A stretch of 64,000 nt of DNA from Aquincola tertiaricarbonis. Its GTDB lineage: Bacteria; Pseudomonadota; Gammaproteobacteria; Burkholderiales; Burkholderiaceae_C. Each line of letters opens with the position of its first letter. The first letter of the stretch is position 1. The stretch is from positions 212,446 to 276,445 of the forward strand of contig NZ_JZUE01000008.1 of the NCBI RefSeq assembly GCF_000969605.1, in the 5' to 3' direction. Positions 26,544 to 42,332 of the stretch are shown here, piece by piece. The translations under genes were made by a program, and so were the position numbers. Below the pieces are notes generated by a model. The model saw nothing but the letters and a program-made list of their open reading frames with translations. It was not told where the DNA came from and did not search any database.

Positions 26544-29500
26544 TCAGCGCACGGTGGCGCCGCGGTCGCTGGCGCTGCTGGGCGGCAGCCACAGCTCGAT
26601 CACCCGCTGGCTGCCGCTGCTGGTGCGCAGGCTGGAAGGCAGCTCGCGCACCCACACCTCACCGCCGTTGCCGGGACCCCAGTGCTGGAGCACATGCTCG
26701 GCCAGCAGGCGGGCGCAATCGAGGTCGCTGCGCTGGTGCACCACCAGCGTGGGCTGCGGCCATGGCACCGGCCGGCGCTGCTGGCGCAGGGAGGCGCTGC
26801 GGGTCACGTTCTCGATCGGCGCGAGTTGAAGCACCTCGCCGCCGGCCTGCTGCAGCGCCCACCGCAGGCCGGTGGCTTCGCTGCGCGAGGCCTCGTCGTA
26901 CACCTGGGTGTAGACGCGCAGCGGCTGCACGCCGTTGGCGCGGCAGGCCGCCTGCAGCGCCGCGGCAGCCGTCTCCTCGGGCGTGGGCACCGGTGCGGTG
27001 GGCGGCGGCACGCCGGTGGCGGGTGGGTACGGCACCGGCGCCGGCGCAGGTGTGCCCACCGGCGCAGGCGGCGCGCCGCCGGCCCGCCAGCGGTCCTGCA
27101 CCAGGGCTACCAGCCGCGGCCAGTTGAGCAGGCGGGCCGGCGGCACCTCGAAGGGATGCCAGTAGCTCAGCGCGTCGCGGTTGGGCAGCGTGCCGAGCGC
27201 GGCGCACAGCGTGTCCTGCGTGTTGCGCATGGCGGCCATGCACGGCTCCGACGGCGTGATCTCCGCGGTGCGGCATTGCTCATGCGTCACTTCCAGCAGC
27301 CGCTGCACGCCCACGCGGTCGGCCTCGCGCACCGCAGGGTTCTGCACCAGGTCCTGCAGCATCGTCACCTGCTGCGTGACATGCGCGGGCACCTTGGGGC
27401 AGCTCATGTCCACCGCGGACAGTGCACGCGACACCTCGGTGAACAGCGTGCGCACCTCGGCGCGCTGCGCGTTCTCGTTCTGGCGCAGCTGGTCGCTCAC
27501 CTGCCACAGCGACAGCAGCAGCGTGCCCGACGCCCCCAGGCCCAGCGTGGTGCCGATGGCGCTGTTCTTGGCGGCGCGTCGCCAGGCCGGCTCGGGCTGC
27601 GGCGTGCTGTCGGGGCTGGCGCGGCCAGGCTGGCGCAGCCGCGCGGGATGCTCCACCGCATCGCTGGACCGCTCCAGCCAGCCGGGCAGCCGTTCCAGCC
27701 AGGCGGGCTGCAGCGCGGCGCCGGCGTCCTCGCCCAGGCGGTGGTAGCTCTCCCATTGCGCCTCGTCGAAGGACTGGTCGCCGGTGGATTCATGCGGAAA
27801 GCGCCCGTGCCGCTGGGCATAGGCCAGCACGTCCACGTCCAGCGCGGCATGCAGGTTGGGCTTGATCACCAGCAGCGTGCCGTGGTGCTCGGGCGTGCCG
27901 GCCGCGCAGCCCGCCGGCCGCAGGTAGCGGATGCGGCCGAGCAGCACGCCGCGCGCGCTCTGGCTGTCGGCCATGTCCTGGGGCGACAGCACCGTCAGGC
28001 CGCCGTCGCCCACGCCGAAGCGGCGGGTGGCTTCCTCATGCGGATAGAACTCGATCTCGGCGCCGAAGTCGATGCGGGCCTTGCGCACCAGGTTCTCCAG
28101 GTCCAGGAATTCGTAGCGGGCGTCGCAGCTGGCGTCCACCAGCACGATGAAGTCCACCTCCCGGCGCAGCAGCGCATACACGCCGGTGTTGTCGAAGTGC
28201 CCGCCATCCGAGAGGTACCACCACGGCCGTGACCGGCCGCGGTAGGTGGCCGTGGCCTCCGACCAGAGCATCAGCGGCTTGGCGGCCAGCCGCCACAGGG
28301 CGTCGCACCAGGCAGGCCGCGGCGCCTGCGGCGGCGCCGGCTCGCGCACCCAGTGGCCCAGCCGCACGCCCACCAGGAACAGCAGCAGCGCCCAGCCGCG
28401 CGAGGTGTAGGCCCCCGCGCCGGGCGCCGCGGCCGCGCCGGAGATGGCGATCCACTTGCCCAGCGTGCCCACCTCGCTGGCGCGGGTGAAGCACACCCGC
28501 TCGCGCGGGCCGATCTCCACGCCGTCCGGCCGCACCGTCAGCACCGTGCCCTTGCGGTCGGCGTTGAACAGGCCGCTCAGGTCGTCGCGCGTCTGGTTCA
28601 GGCAGGTGTTGATCAGGTGGACCGGGCCTCCGGCGCGCTCGGGGTGGTAGTCGCGCAGGTCGGCGTCGTCGCGTGAGACCACCTGCGTCACGTCCGCATG
28701 CGCCCCGTCCAGCTGCGGCTGCAGCACCGGCCGGTTGGGGTTGCCCACCGACAGGTAGGCCCGCGTGAGCCGTGCCCGATAGAAGCCGTGCAGCGACGAG
28801 GCGTTGGCCATGCCGCCGTTGTGCGCAGTGGTCAGCCACCACAGGCCGCACCAGGCGGCGATGCCACCGGCACGCCACACCGGCGGCACCGCATCCAGCC
28901 AGCCCAGCGGCGCCGGCGTGAACACCAGCCACTGCACCGTGCTGAGCCAGAAGCACAGCACGATCGCCAGCACCGCCACGCCGGCGGCATTCAGCAGCCG
29001 CGGGGTCCAGGTGCCCAGCGAGGCGCTCGCCTGCTGCACCATCTGCTGCAGCGGCTGCGCCAGCGCCCGCAGCACCAGGGCCGCGAAGCCGCCCAGGCCG
29101 ACGCCGCCCCACAGCCAGTCGCGGTCCGACAGGGCCAGCTTGAGCAGCCGCCAGCTCACCAGGTCCAGCAGGCCCATGAACACGGCCAGTGCCGCGATCA
29201 GCAGGGCCTGGCGCGTCACCTCCGTGGTGCGGCGGCGCAGGCGCGCACTGGCCAGTCCGCGGCTGACCGGGCTGCGGGCCAGCACCACCAGCGTGGTGGC
29301 CACGCCGGCTGCCACCGAGGCGACCGACAGCAGCACCAGCGGCAGCCCGATGCGGCCTTCGGCCAGCGGGCTCAGCAGCCGCAGCCGCCAGGCCAGCCAC
29401 GGCAGCAGCAGCGCGCAGGCCACCAGCGCCGCGGCCATCAGCTGCTCATGCAGCGCATGGGTGGTGTGGCGGCGCGTGGGATCGGGGCCCTCGCGCGCCA

Positions 29501-30167
29501 CCCAGTAGCCACAGGCCAGGCCGGGCAGGGTGGCGCACATCCAGGCCGTGGCCAGCGGCAGCCACAGGCTGCCCCAGGCCTGCCAGGCGTTGGGGTCCAG
29601 CGTGTCGGTGCTCATCTGCCACAGGTGCGGTGCCACCACCAGCAGGCCGAACAGCAGCGCGGCCATCATCAACTCGCCGTGGATGGCCACGAAGGCGCGC
29701 AGGTAGGTCACGGCGGCCACGCCCACGTCGTGCGTGCCCGCGGGCGTGAGGTAGCGGCCATTGCGGCGCATCCAGTCCAGCAGCGGTGAGCGGCGCGCGG
29801 CCAGCATCGCCTGGGCCTGCCGCACGCCCAACGCCAGCACCAGCCGGCCCAGCATGGCGCCCACGTAGCCGCCGCCGGAGACGGTGGAGAGGTAATCGAA
29901 GCGCGGCAGCAGTTCACGCTGCGCCAGCCCGCGGATCAGCCCCAGCCCGTAGGTGGCGCTGCGCACGCCGCCGCCCGACAGCGCGAGGCCGACGGTGGGC
30001 AGCTCGCGCAGGCGGGCGTTGGGCCGCGGGGCGCCGCTGGCGGCCACCTCCTCCTTGAGCCCGGCCCGCCGGCGGCGCCGCAGCACTGCGGCCCGTTCCG
30101 CACGTTGCCAGGAGTCCGCGGGAGCGCGGCCCTGCGGGCATGGGGAAGTGGGGGCTTTCGGGTCCAC
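26544..30167 (-). CDS. Large membrane-spanning patatin-like phospholipase
   Basis: A roughly 1207-residue protein (start uncertain; an upstream TTG at 30248 is also possible). The patatin domain is split: the oxyanion motif SGGGVR (64-69) and the nucleophile in [10 protein letters not shown] (Ser97) are at the N-terminus, while the catalytic aspartate is in [11 protein letters not shown] at about 653. Between them lie about eight hydrophobic spans (about 140-460), so the active-site halves are brought together across a membrane insert. A further span follows at about 870. The C-terminal part has a Pro-rich linker (around 1050-1070) and no recognised domain. The nucleophile motif has Val rather than Gly two residues before Ser. 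Expected to hydrolyse lipid acyl chains at the membrane. Convergent with recQ, divergent from uvrA. Confidence 0.82.
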   Translation of the reverse strand: MDPKAPTSPCPQGRAPADSWQRAERAAVLRRRRRAGLKEEVAASGAPRPNARLRELPTVGLALSGGGVRSATYGLGLIRGLAQRELLPRFDYLSTVSGGGYVGAMLGRLVLALGVRQAQAMLAARRSPLLDWMRRNGRYLTPAGTHDVGVAAVTYLRAFVAIHGELMMAALLFGLLVVAPHLWQMSTDTLDPNAWQAWGSLWLPLATAWMCATLPGLACGYWVAREGPDPTRRHTTHALHEQLMAAALVACALLLPWLAWRLRLLSPLAEGRIGLPLVLLSVASVAAGVATTLVVLARSPVSRGLASARLRRRTTEVTRQALLIAALAVFMGLLDLVSWRLLKLALSDRDWLWGGVGLGGFAALVLRALAQPLQQMVQQASASLGTWTPRLLNAAGVAVLAIVLCFWLSTVQWLVFTPAPLGWLDAVPPVWRAGGIAAWCGLWWLTTAHNGGMANASSLHGFYRARLTRAYLSVGNPNRPVLQPQLDGAHADVTQVVSRDDADLRDYHPERAGGPVHLINTCLNQTRDDLSGLFNADRKGTVLTVRPDGVEIGPRERVCFTRASEVGTLGKWIAISGAAAAPGAGAYTSRGWALLLFLVGVRLGHWVREPAPPQAPRPAWCDALWRLAAKPLMLWSEATATYRGRSRPWWYLSDGGHFDNTGVYALLRREVDFIVLVDASCDARYEFLDLENLVRKARIDFGAEIEFYPHEEATRRFGVGDGGLTVLSPQDMADSQSARGVLLGRIRYLRPAGCAAGTPEHHGTLLVIKPNLHAALDVDVLAYAQRHGRFPHESTGDQSFDEAQWESYHRLGEDAGAALQPAWLERLPGWLERSSDAVEHPARLRQPGRASPDSTPQPEPAWRRAAKNSAIGTTLGLGASGTLLLSLWQVSDQLRQNENAQRAEVRTLFTEVSRALSAVDMSCPKVPAHVTQQVTMLQDLVQNPAVREADRVGVQRLLEVTHEQCRTAEITPSEPCMAAMRNTQDTLCAALGTLPNRDALSYWHPFEVPPARLLNWPRLVALVQDRWRAGGAPPAPVGTPAPAPVPYPPATGVPPPTAPVPTPEETAAAALQAACRANGVQPLRVYTQVYDEASRSEATGLRWALQQAGGEVLQLAPIENVTRSASLRQQRRPVPWPQPTLVVHQRSDLDCARLLAEHVLQHWGPGNGGEVWVRELPSSLRTSSGSQRVIELWLPPSSASDRGATVR

Positions 30168-30193
30168 GGTTTGCTCGACTGCGCCCGACTCTA

Positions 30194-30222
30194 GGCCGGC
30201 GTGCGCCGGCCACGCAAGCGTG
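30194..30222. repeat. Tandem palindromes between the patatin gene and uvrA
   Basis: GGCCGGCG-TG-CGCCGGCC (30194-30211) is followed at once by CACGC-AA-GCGTG (30211-30222), both perfect. They lie in the divergent promoter region. They may be operators or simple GC-rich hairpins. No LexA box (CTG-N10-CAG) was found here for uvrA. Confidence 0.35.
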
Positions 30223-30289
30223 GTGCATGGGGGTTGCCCTGCGCGCAAACGTCCCGCGAACTATCATGCCCGGTTGCCTCGCGCTCTCG

Positions 30290-33185
<2,896 letters not shown>

Positions 33186-33196
<11 letters not shown>

Positions 33197-34043
33197 GCAG
33201 CGCGGCGAGGCGGCGCTTGCGCAGCAGCGCCAGCAGCGCGATGCCGCCCGCCATCAGCGCCCAGGTGCCGGGCTCGGGCACCGGCGGCGGCACGGCAGGG
33301 ATGGACGGCAGGCTGCCCGAGGGCAGCAGCGGCGCGGTGGGAATCGAGATGGGGCCGCCCAGCGGCGGCGCACCGAACGACGGGCCGATGATCGGGCCGG
33401 AGATCGTGCTGGGGGCGCTGGGCAGTGCCGCCAGGCCGATGGCCGGCGTGTCGCCGGTGCCGGCGCCGGTGGGCGGCAGGTTCTCGAAGCTTTCCGGCGC
33501 GGGCGCCAGCGCGGTCTGGCCTGCGCCCGGCGGCTCGAAGTCCAGCTCACCCGGGCCGGCTGCGGTGGCGCCGCCCGCACGGGTGATGCGGCTGACGTTG
33601 CGGCACACCGTGGGCACCAGGATGCAATGGCCGCTCTCGCAGTACACCAGGCCGCGCTCCTGCGCGTCCGCCGCCCATTTGTTGCGGGTGACGGTGTTGC
33701 ACACGCTGCCACTGCCGAAGTGCATGTCGCTGATCTCGGCCCTGTACAGGTCCTTGCCGACGATGCTGTCCCGGCGGATGGTGACCATCTCGTCGTACTT
33801 GCGCTCCGTCATGCGCTGCTTGAGGCGGGCGCGTACGTCGGGCGGAATGTCGGTGTAGCGGTCTACCGCGGCAGGGATGTCGCCCATGTACGGGTTGTGA
33901 CCGGGGCTGTCCCAGGAGCAGTTGTTCACCGTCTTGTTGCCGGTGGCTGTCTTGACGCTGCTCTTGGCGGGTGCGGCGTGGGCTGGCATCCAACCTGTCA
34001 CCAGGGACAGGCAGAGGGACCAGACGATCAACGGTTGTTTCAT
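33186..34043 (-). CDS. MHFG-family PEP-CTERM protein
   Basis: A 285-residue exported protein. A signal peptide covers 1-24. The conserved block around [12 protein letters not shown] (MHFG at 107-110) identifies the MHFG subfamily of PEP-CTERM proteins; cysteines at 42, 115, 135, 140 and 147 could form disulfides. The long Pro/Gly/Ile-rich stalk (about 165-250) precedes the sorting signal [20 protein letters not shown] with a basic tail. Exosortase would remove the tail and release or anchor the protein in the matrix. The C-terminal codons overlap the end of uvrA by 11 bases tail to tail. Its promoter region holds a palindromic sigma-54-like element, consistent with known RpoN control of PEP-CTERM genes in floc-forming relatives. 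Confidence 0.88.
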
Positions 34044-34339
34044 TGGACGGTGGGGAAAGGGGCCAGCGGACGCCTAGTGACTGCTAACTTTACGACCGAC
34101 GCACATTGTCAGCGGCCGTTGGAAAACTACAGCGTGCTTATGTCGCGAAATGCAGACGTCAAGCGCGAACAGTCTTTTTGTTGGCACGGCTCGTGCCAGA
34201 CCTGGTCTGTCCACCTGTGCACTTTTTCACGCCGGTGTGACGGTCGTGCAAAAAGTCATCTAATGCGCACTCGACACTTCCCCCTTTGGGGTGGCGTCAA
34301 ACCGCCTCTGAACACCACCGCAGTACCCCGAGATCCCCG
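34044..34339. other. AT-richer divergent promoter region
   Basis: Almost 300 bases without a gene, clearly less GC-rich than its flanks, separating the MHFG PEP-CTERM gene from the amidohydrolase/kinase pair. It contains the palindromic sigma-54-like element (34182-34198) and a second inverted repeat, CAGACC-T-GGTCTG (34197-34209), partly overlapping it. There is room on each side for an upstream activator site. Confidence 0.6.
34182..34198. promoter_or_regulatory. Back-to-back sigma-54-type -24/-12 palindrome
   Basis: TGGCACG-GCT-CGTGCCA. On either strand it gives a perfect TGGCACG -24 box and GTGC at the -12 box with the required GG-N10-GC spacing. Predicted starts would be about 130 bases from each start codon: left for the MHFG PEP-CTERM gene, right for the amidohydrolase. 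RNA polymerase could bind in only one orientation at a time. Confidence 0.55.
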
Positions 34340-35193
34340 ATGAATTACCTGGGGGCCTTGCTCACCAGCCTTGTCGCCAGCGCCGCCTGGGCCGCACCGT
34401 ATGACGGCCCGCTGTTCGACATGCACCTTCACTACAACGTGGAGGCCTTCGACGCTCACCCGACCGCCGATGTGTTCGCCCGCCTGCAACGCAGTGGCGT
34501 GCGGGCGGCGGTGGCCAACAGCCGCCCGAATGAAGGAACCCGCTCGCTGGCCGCCGCACGCGATGAGGCGGGCGCAGCCGGCGTCACCGTGGTGCCCTTC
34601 GTGCGGCTGTACCGCAACCGCGCCGATTACACCGGCTGGTTCGCCGACGACAGCATCTACCGCATGGTGCTCGACGAACTGGCGCGCGGCACCCCGGCCG
34701 GCCCGTACCGCGGCATCGGCGAATTCCACCTGTACGACAGCACCAACGCGGACGGCCCCGTGGCCCGGCGCCTGATGCAGCTGGCCGAGCAGCGCGGGCT
34801 GCTGGTGCTGGCCCATGTGGACGACGACGCGGTGGACCGGCTGATGGCCCATGCCCCCGGCGCCCGGCTGGTGTGGGCCCATACGGGCATCGGCGGCGCG
34901 CCGGTGCCACGTGTCAAGGCCTTGCTCGACCGTTATCCGCAGCTGATGGGCGAGCTGTCCTACCGGCCTGGCCTGACCGAAGGCGGACGCCTCAGCGCCG
35001 AGTGGAAGGCGCTGCTCATGGAGTATCCCGGCCGCTTCGCCATCGGCTCCGACACCTGGGTGACGCCCCGCTGGAGCGCCTACGAGACGCTGATGCGCGA
35101 TGCCCGCGAATGGCTGGGCGACCTGCCGCCCGATGTGGCCCGCCGCATCGGCTGGGCCAATGCCGCCGGCTGGTTCGGCCTTGCGGAGCCGCG

Positions 35194-35197
<4 letters not shown>
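34340..35197 (+). CDS. Exported amidohydrolase-family TIM-barrel protein
   Basis: A 285-residue metal-dependent hydrolase of the amidohydrolase-2/TatD-like type. A signal peptide (1-19, cleavage after AWA) indicates export to the periplasm. Metal-binding motifs follow in order: FDMHLHY (26-32), GIGEFHLYD (about 130), VLAHVDDDA (about 155), WAHTG (about 176) and GSDTWVTP (about 235), the last with the catalytic aspartate. The substrate is unknown; the family includes lactonases, decarboxylases and dihydroorotase-like enzymes. Its stop codon overlaps the GTG start of the following hybrid kinase (GTGA), so the two are translationally coupled and probably share a function or signal. Confidence 0.8.
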
Positions 35198-37500
<2,303 letters not shown>

Positions 37501-37510
37501 AGGCCCAAAG

Positions 37511-37548
37511 AAAAAGCCGGTGCTGAGTTCATCAGCACCGGCTCTTGT
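37511..37548. terminator. Bidirectional terminator
   Basis: Perfect 12-base arms AGCCGGTGCTGA / TCAGCACCGGCT around GTTCA. Leftward it is followed by a T-rich run (from AAAGAAAAA), forming an excellent terminator for the SWIB-type gene; rightward it ends CTTGTT for the kinase gene. Confidence 0.85.
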
Positions 37549-37581
37549 TCGATGGCGCCTTGCGGCGCCTGCTCGAACGGC

Positions 37582-37983
37582 TTACTTCAGGTGATCGTTG
37601 ATCAGCTTGGTCATCTCGAACATCGAGACCTGATCCTTCTTGAAGATCGCCTTCAGCTTCGCGTCCGCATTGATCATGCGCTTGTTCTCGGCGTCCTGGA
37701 GCTTGTTCTTCTTGATGTAGTCCCAGACCTTCTTGGTGACCTCGGTGCGCGGTGCCGGCGTGGCGCCAATGACGGCGGCCAGTGCTTCACTCGGGGTCAT
37801 CGCCTTCATGAAGGCTGCGCTCGGGGTGCGCTTCTTGGCGGCCGGTGCGGCCTTCTTCGCGGGGGCCTTGGCCGTGGCCTTGATCGGTGGCTTGGCGCCA
37901 CCGACCTTCTTGGCCGGAGCCTTCTTCGCCGGAGCCTTCTTCGCCGGGGCCTTCTTGGCCGGCGCCTTCTTCGCAGTTGCCAT
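37582..37983 (-). CDS. SWIB-domain protein with histone H1-like tail
   Basis: A 133-residue basic protein. Residues 1-52 form a Lys/Ala/Pro tail, including four near-exact APAKK units (about 7-26) and further AKK repeats, like the C-terminal arm of histone H1. Residues 55-133 form a SWIB/MDM2 domain (TPSEALAAVIGATPAPRTEVTKKV, then WDYIKKNKLQD and KLKAIFKKDQVSMFEMTKLI). SWIB domains occur in eukaryotic chromatin remodellers and in Chlamydia; here the pairing suggests a nucleoid-associated DNA-binding protein. Function in Burkholderiales is not settled. The repeat units could expand or contract by slipped replication. Confidence 0.88.
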   Translation of the reverse strand: MATAKKAPAKKAPAKKAPAKKAPAKKVGGAKPPIKATAKAPAKKAAPAAKKRTPSAAFMKAMTPSEALAAVIGATPAPRTEVTKKVWDYIKKNKLQDAENKRMINADAKLKAIFKKDQVSMFEMTKLINDHLK

Positions 37984-38162
37984 TTTGAATTCGCTCCATC
38001 AAGAGTTGGTTGATGTGCCGGGTGGAGGTGAGGGCCGCATGAGCCATCGTTTCTCTCTGGGCACCCTGCGGCGCGAATGGTACTGCTTGCGTCAGGGGCT
38101 GAGAAGCCGTTTTCCCTCGGAGAACACGCGTAGAAGCGCTAGGACAAAGCCTATTTCAAGCC

Positions 38163-39299
38163 TCACGGCACATCGAAGAAGAGTTCGCGCGTGGCCTCGG
38201 CCGGATTGGCACATCCGCACAGCGCCATCGCCACCTCCAGTTCGTCGCGCAGCACGCGCAGCACATGGGCCACGCCGATGGCGCCGCAGGTGGCCAGCGC
38301 ATGCATGTAGGGCCGGCCGATGAGCACCGCGCGTGCACCCAGGGCCAGGGCCTTGAGCACGTCGGTGCCACGCTGGATGCCACCGTCCACCAGCAGCGGC
38401 AGGGCATCGCCCACCGCATCGGCGATGCGGGGCAGCACCCAGGCCGTGGGCGCGGCGGTGTCCAGGGTGCGGCCGCCGTGGTTGGAGACGATGAGGCCAT
38501 CGACCCGCTGGCGCACGGCTTCGCGCGCGTCCTCGGGGTGCATCACGCCCTTGAGCAGCAGCGGCAGCCTGGTGTGGCTGCGCAGGGTGTCGATCTCGTC
38601 CCAGGTGGGCGCATCGGGCATCAGTGCATCGAACACCCAGCTCTGCGAAGGCGTGAGCTGCGTGCGCGGTGCCTTGGGCAGCGCGGCCAGGTTGACCGCG
38701 GACACATCGGCCGGCAGCTTGAGCCCCGCGCGGCGCTCGCGGTCGCGCACGCCATGGCTGGGCGCATCGACGGTGAGCACGATGGCCTCGTAACCCGAGG
38801 CTTCGGCACGCTGCACCAGTTCGCGGGTGAAGCCGCGGTCATGCTGCATGTACAGCTGGAACCACAGCGGGCCACGGTCGGCATCGGACAGCACGGCCCG
38901 GGCCACGTCCTCCATCAGCACGCTGGCCTGCGCGCTGAGGATGAAGCCGGCGCCCTGTGCGGCCGCCGCATGCGCGCTGGCCAGCTCCCCGTCGGGATGG
39001 GCCAGCCGCTGGTAGGCCACCGGCGCCAGCAGCAGCGGATGCGCCAGCGTGCGGCCCAGCAGCTGCACGCGGGTGTGGCCGCCGGCCAGGCGCCGCAGCA
39101 CGCGCGGCACCAGTGCCAGGTGGTCCCAGGCGGCGCGGTTGGCGCGCAGGGTGATCTCGTCGGCCGCACCGCCGGCCAGGTAGGCCCAGGCGTTGTCGTC
39201 GAGCCGGGCGCGGGCATGGGCCGCGTAGTCGGGCAGGCTCACCACATCGGCCGGCACCTGCTCCAGCGCGGGCACGCGCGGCCTGCCGGTACCGCTCAT
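38163..39299 (-). CDS. FMN-dependent alpha-hydroxy-acid oxidase
   Basis: A 378-residue member of the LldD/glycolate oxidase family, FMN enzymes that oxidise L-2-hydroxy acids to 2-oxo acids. The catalytic base His274 lies in SNHGGRTLD, with Arg277 binding the substrate carboxylate, and VDGG plus [16 protein letters not shown] bind the FMN phosphate. [10 protein letters not shown] near the N-terminus is also typical. It starts at an ATG that overlaps the stop codon of the piuC-like gene (ATGA), so it is the last gene of the iron operon. Its substrate is unknown; relatives use lactate, mandelate or glycolate. Its presence in a siderophore-uptake operon is unusual. Confidence 0.85.
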   Translation of the reverse strand: MSGTGRPRVPALEQVPADVVSLPDYAAHARARLDDNAWAYLAGGAADEITLRANRAAWDHLALVPRVLRRLAGGHTRVQLLGRTLAHPLLLAPVAYQRLAHPDGELASAHAAAAQGAGFILSAQASVLMEDVARAVLSDADRGPLWFQLYMQHDRGFTRELVQRAEASGYEAIVLTVDAPSHGVRDRERRAGLKLPADVSAVNLAALPKAPRTQLTPSQSWVFDALMPDAPTWDEIDTLRSHTRLPLLLKGVMHPEDAREAVRQRVDGLIVSNHGGRTLDTAAPTAWVLPRIADAVGDALPLLVDGGIQRGTDVLKALALGARAVLIGRPYMHALATCGAIGVAHVLRVLRDELEVAMALCGCANPAEATRELFFDVP

Positions 39300-39979
39300 G
39301 TGGCGGCCCACATGCGCAGCAGGTTGTGGTACGTGCCGGTGAGGGCCACGGCGGCATCGGTCTCGCCGTGCTGCTCGCGCAGGCGCATCAGGTTCATGTC
39401 GAGGTCGAACAGCAGCTGGCGCTGCTCGTCGCTGCGCACCATGCTCTCGATCCAGAAGAAGCTGGCCAGCCGCTGGCCACGCGTGACCGGCGCCACGTGG
39501 TGAACGCTGGTGCCGGGGTACAGCACCAGGTGGCCGGCCGGCAGCTTCACGCGCTGCTCGCCGAAGGCGGTGTGAACCACCAGCTCGCCGCCGTCATAGC
39601 TGTCGGGCTCGCTCAGGAACAGCGTGCAGGAGAGATCGGTGCGCACCCGCTCGCCGTTGTCGGGCGAGAAGCGGATGGCCTGGTCCACATGCGCGCCGTA
39701 GGTGTTGGTGGCGCCGCCGTAGCGGTTGAACATCGGCGGCAGCACGCGCCGCGGCAGCGCCGCGGAGAACACGATGGGGTGCCGGTCGAGCGCCTTCAGC
39801 ACCAGCGTGCGCAGCTGCGTCGCCGCCTCGCAGCGGTGGGGCAGCTGTTCGTTGTTCTTCACCGCGGCGGCCTGCGGGCCGGCGGTGGACCGCCCGTCGG
39901 TCCACGGTGCGCCGGCCAGCAGCGCGCGGGCGTGCTGCAGTTCGGCGGCATCGAGCACGTCGGGGACGGTCAACAGCAT
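39296..39979 (-). CDS. piuC: PiuC-like Fe(II)/2-oxoglutarate hydroxylase
   Basis: A 227-residue PKHD-type hydroxylase (YbiX/PiuC family). The facial triad is visible as HVD (His97, Asp99) and a distal His160 or 161 in TSVHHVAP, with Arg170 in TRGQR to bind 2-oxoglutarate. The family is almost always linked to TonB-dependent catecholate/hydroxamate siderophore receptors such as PiuA or Fiu, as here: the receptor gene ends 11 bases upstream. Its natural substrate is not known. Coupled to the following FMN oxidase through a four-base overlap. Fur control is inferred from the operator in front of tonB. Confidence 0.9.
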   Translation of the reverse strand: MLLTVPDVLDAAELQHARALLAGAPWTDGRSTAGPQAAAVKNNEQLPHRCEAATQLRTLVLKALDRHPIVFSAALPRRVLPPMFNRYGGATNTYGAHVDQAIRFSPDNGERVRTDLSCTLFLSEPDSYDGGELVVHTAFGEQRVKLPAGHLVLYPGTSVHHVAPVTRGQRLASFFWIESMVRSDEQRQLLFDLDMNLMRLREQHGETDAAVALTGTYHNLLRMWAAT

Positions 39980-39990
39980 GGCAGGTGCCC

Positions 39991-42210
39991 TTAGAAGGTG
40001 TACGTGCCGGTGAGCATCACGGTGCGCGGCTTGCCGGCAATGTAGTGCCCGCGGTAGAGCATGTCGGCATAGTGCTTGTCGGTGAAGTTGCTGACGTTGA
40101 GCTTGAACGCCAGCTTGTCCATCGTGTACTCGGCCATCAGGTCACCCGTCACCCAGCGCGGCGCGACGATGGTGCTCTGCAGCGGCTTCATGCCGCTGCG
40201 CGCGTTGATGCCGGCGCCCACGCGCCAGTTGGGGGTGAGCTGGTAGGTCGTCCACACGGTGCCGCTGTGCTTGGGCGTCAGGCCCGGGCGCGAGCCCACC
40301 TGCTCGCCGGCGGCCAGCGTGGTGCCGTCCGGGGCGCCCTTGTCGATCTTGGCGCTGGGGATCCAGGCGTACGACGCGAACACCTCCCACTGCGGCGTGA
40401 TGCGGCCGGCGATGTCGATGTCCAGGCCGGCGGCATGGCGCTCGCCCGACAGCAGGTAGTTGGTCGGGTTGGCGGTGTCGCTGTCGCGGTTGCGTTCGTT
40501 GTACTTGGTGGCGTGGAAGATCGCGAAGCTGGTGGTGTACTTGCCTTCGGCCCAGTCCAGCTTGCCTCCCAGCTCGATGTTGCGGCTCTTCTCCGGCGCG
40601 GTGTTGCGCGAGAGGTTGTCGTACTGGTAGGTGTCGCCCGAGGTGTTGAACGAGGTGCCGTACTGCAGGTGGAACGAGGCGAACGGCGTGGGCTGGTACA
40701 GCACCGCGAAGCGGCGGCTCCACAGCGAATCGCTGCGGTCGCCATCCGCCGCGTCGGTGGTGCTGAGGGTGTTGTACTTGCCCTCGAACTTGTCGAAGCG
40801 CAGGCCGGCCAGCACCTTCCAGTTCGGCGCGATCTGCAGCTGGTCGCGCACATAGGCGCCGATGCCCTTGGAATCGAAGCGGCGGTTCTGGCTCACGATG
40901 CGCAGCGACTCGTCCACGCCCACGCCGTTGTCGGGCGTGCCGATGGTGGTGGTGGGCTTGGTGACCGTCACGCCCGGGGGCAGGCTGAAGGCGTAGCCGA
41001 TGAACTTGTCGTCGGTGAAGTCCACGCCGGCGGCGATGTCGTGCGTGCCGCCGAAGCCCTTGAACTTGCCGGTGTAGTCGCTCTGCAGCGCCACGGTGTC
41101 CAGGTCCATCGCCTTGTTCTGCGTGCCGCGGGTCAGCACGGTGGCGTCGCTGATGTTGTCGCGGTCGACGGCCACGCGGCCGGGCTGCGCATTGGCGCCG
41201 GCGAAGCGCACGGCGCTGGCGCGCTGGTCGCGCTGGTACTTCGAGATGCGCAGCGCACTGCGCAGCTCGCCGCCGTTGTCGAAGCGGTGCACATGCTGCG
41301 CGGTGCCGATGGTGACGTTCGCCTTGGCGTAGTCGCTGGACATGCCGTAGTAGCTGCGCGGGCTCACCGGCACCAGGCCGGGGCCGCCGTCCTTGCCGGC
41401 GCCGTTCAGCCAGGGCAGGCCGTAGGTCACGCCGTTGTCGTTGTCCAGCAGGTACAGGCCGACGCTGAACTCGTCCGCCAGGCCGATGCCCCAGCGGAAG
41501 GTGGGCGCGATGCCGCGCTTGTCGATCTTGTTGCCCCAGTTGTCCGCCATGTTGGCCATGGCGTTGATGCGCAGGGCGGCGTTGTCGCCGGTCTTGATGT
41601 TGAGGTCGGTGGTGGCGCGCACGTAGTTGCCCGAGCCCACCGTGACCGAGACTTCCTTCTGGTCGTAGCTGAAGGGCTGCTTGCTCACCTGGTTCACCGC
41701 GCCGCCGGTGGAGCCGCGGCCGAACAGCATCGAGGCCGAGCCGCGCAGCAGCTCCAGGCGGTCCCAGTTGAAGGAATCGCGCTCGTAGAACGCCGGGTCG
41801 CGGATGCCGTCGATGAAGATGTCGCCGGTGGACTGCAGCGAGAAGCCGCGCAGGCGGATGTCTTCCTCGCCGCCCTCGGCCGCCTGGAAGCTGATGCCGG
41901 CGGTGCTCTTCAACGCGTCCTTCAGCGTGTCGAGGTTTCGGTCGTCGATCAGGCGCTCGGTCAGCACGGTGATCGACTGCGGCACGTCGCGCAGCTCCTG
42001 CTTGCCCTTGCCAATGCGGGTGTCCGTGGCCTGCACGTTCTGCTTGCTGGTGGGCGCGGTCTCGGCCGCGGCCTTGGCGCGGATGGCCGGCAGGGCCTCG
42101 GCGTCCTGCTTGGGCGGTTCGGTCTGGGCAATGGCCAGGCTGGCGAAGCCGAAGCCGGCGGCTAGGGCGCCCAGCGGCAGCATGGCCGGGCGGGAGGTGC
42201 GTTTAGACAT
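39991..42210 (-). CDS. TonB-dependent siderophore receptor (Fiu/PiuA-like)
   Basis: A 739-residue outer-membrane receptor. A signal peptide (1-29, ending SLAIA) is followed by a TonB box region and the plug domain (about 55-175, with [16 protein letters not shown] and [20 protein letters not shown]). The 22-strand barrel ends in the aromatic residue of TGTYTF. The pattern fits receptors for ferric catecholate siderophores (Fiu, CirA, PiuA). The ATG at 42210 was chosen because GAGAGGG lies 5-11 bases upstream and the signal peptide begins there. It sits between exbD and piuC in an iron operon. The specific ligand is unknown. Confidence 0.92.
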   Translation of the reverse strand: MSKRTSRPAMLPLGALAAGFGFASLAIAQTEPPKQDAEALPAIRAKAAAETAPTSKQNVQATDTRIGKGKQELRDVPQSITVLTERLIDDRNLDTLKDALKSTAGISFQAAEGGEEDIRLRGFSLQSTGDIFIDGIRDPAFYERDSFNWDRLELLRGSASMLFGRGSTGGAVNQVSKQPFSYDQKEVSVTVGSGNYVRATTDLNIKTGDNAALRINAMANMADNWGNKIDKRGIAPTFRWGIGLADEFSVGLYLLDNDNGVTYGLPWLNGAGKDGGPGLVPVSPRSYYGMSSDYAKANVTIGTAQHVHRFDNGGELRSALRISKYQRDQRASAVRFAGANAQPGRVAVDRDNISDATVLTRGTQNKAMDLDTVALQSDYTGKFKGFGGTHDIAAGVDFTDDKFIGYAFSLPPGVTVTKPTTTIGTPDNGVGVDESLRIVSQNRRFDSKGIGAYVRDQLQIAPNWKVLAGLRFDKFEGKYNTLSTTDAADGDRSDSLWSRRFAVLYQPTPFASFHLQYGTSFNTSGDTYQYDNLSRNTAPEKSRNIELGGKLDWAEGKYTTSFAIFHATKYNERNRDSDTANPTNYLLSGERHAAGLDIDIAGRITPQWEVFASYAWIPSAKIDKGAPDGTTLAAGEQVGSRPGLTPKHSGTVWTTYQLTPNWRVGAGINARSGMKPLQSTIVAPRWVTGDLMAEYTMDKLAFKLNVSNFTDKHYADMLYRGHYIAGKPRTVMLTGTYTF

Positions 42211-42251
42211 GGGTGTCCCTCTCAGACGATCTTGATGGTCGTGGTGTGTCG

Positions 42252-42289
42252 CTTGCCGCCAAGCATGCGGCAAGGCAAGCGGCAAGGCT
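42252..42289. repeat. Hairpin and short repeats between exbD and the receptor gene
   Basis: CTTGCCGC (42252-42259) pairs with GCGGCAAG (42267-42274); a second GCGGCAAG follows at 42279-42286 in direct repeat. In the operon it may set relative expression of exbD and the receptor, for instance by RNA processing; no T-run follows, so it is not an obvious terminator. Confidence 0.35.
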
Positions 42290-42332
42290 TCCGGCGGGCG
42301 GTGGCTGGCCGGGGATCAGGTCGCCGGCGGCG

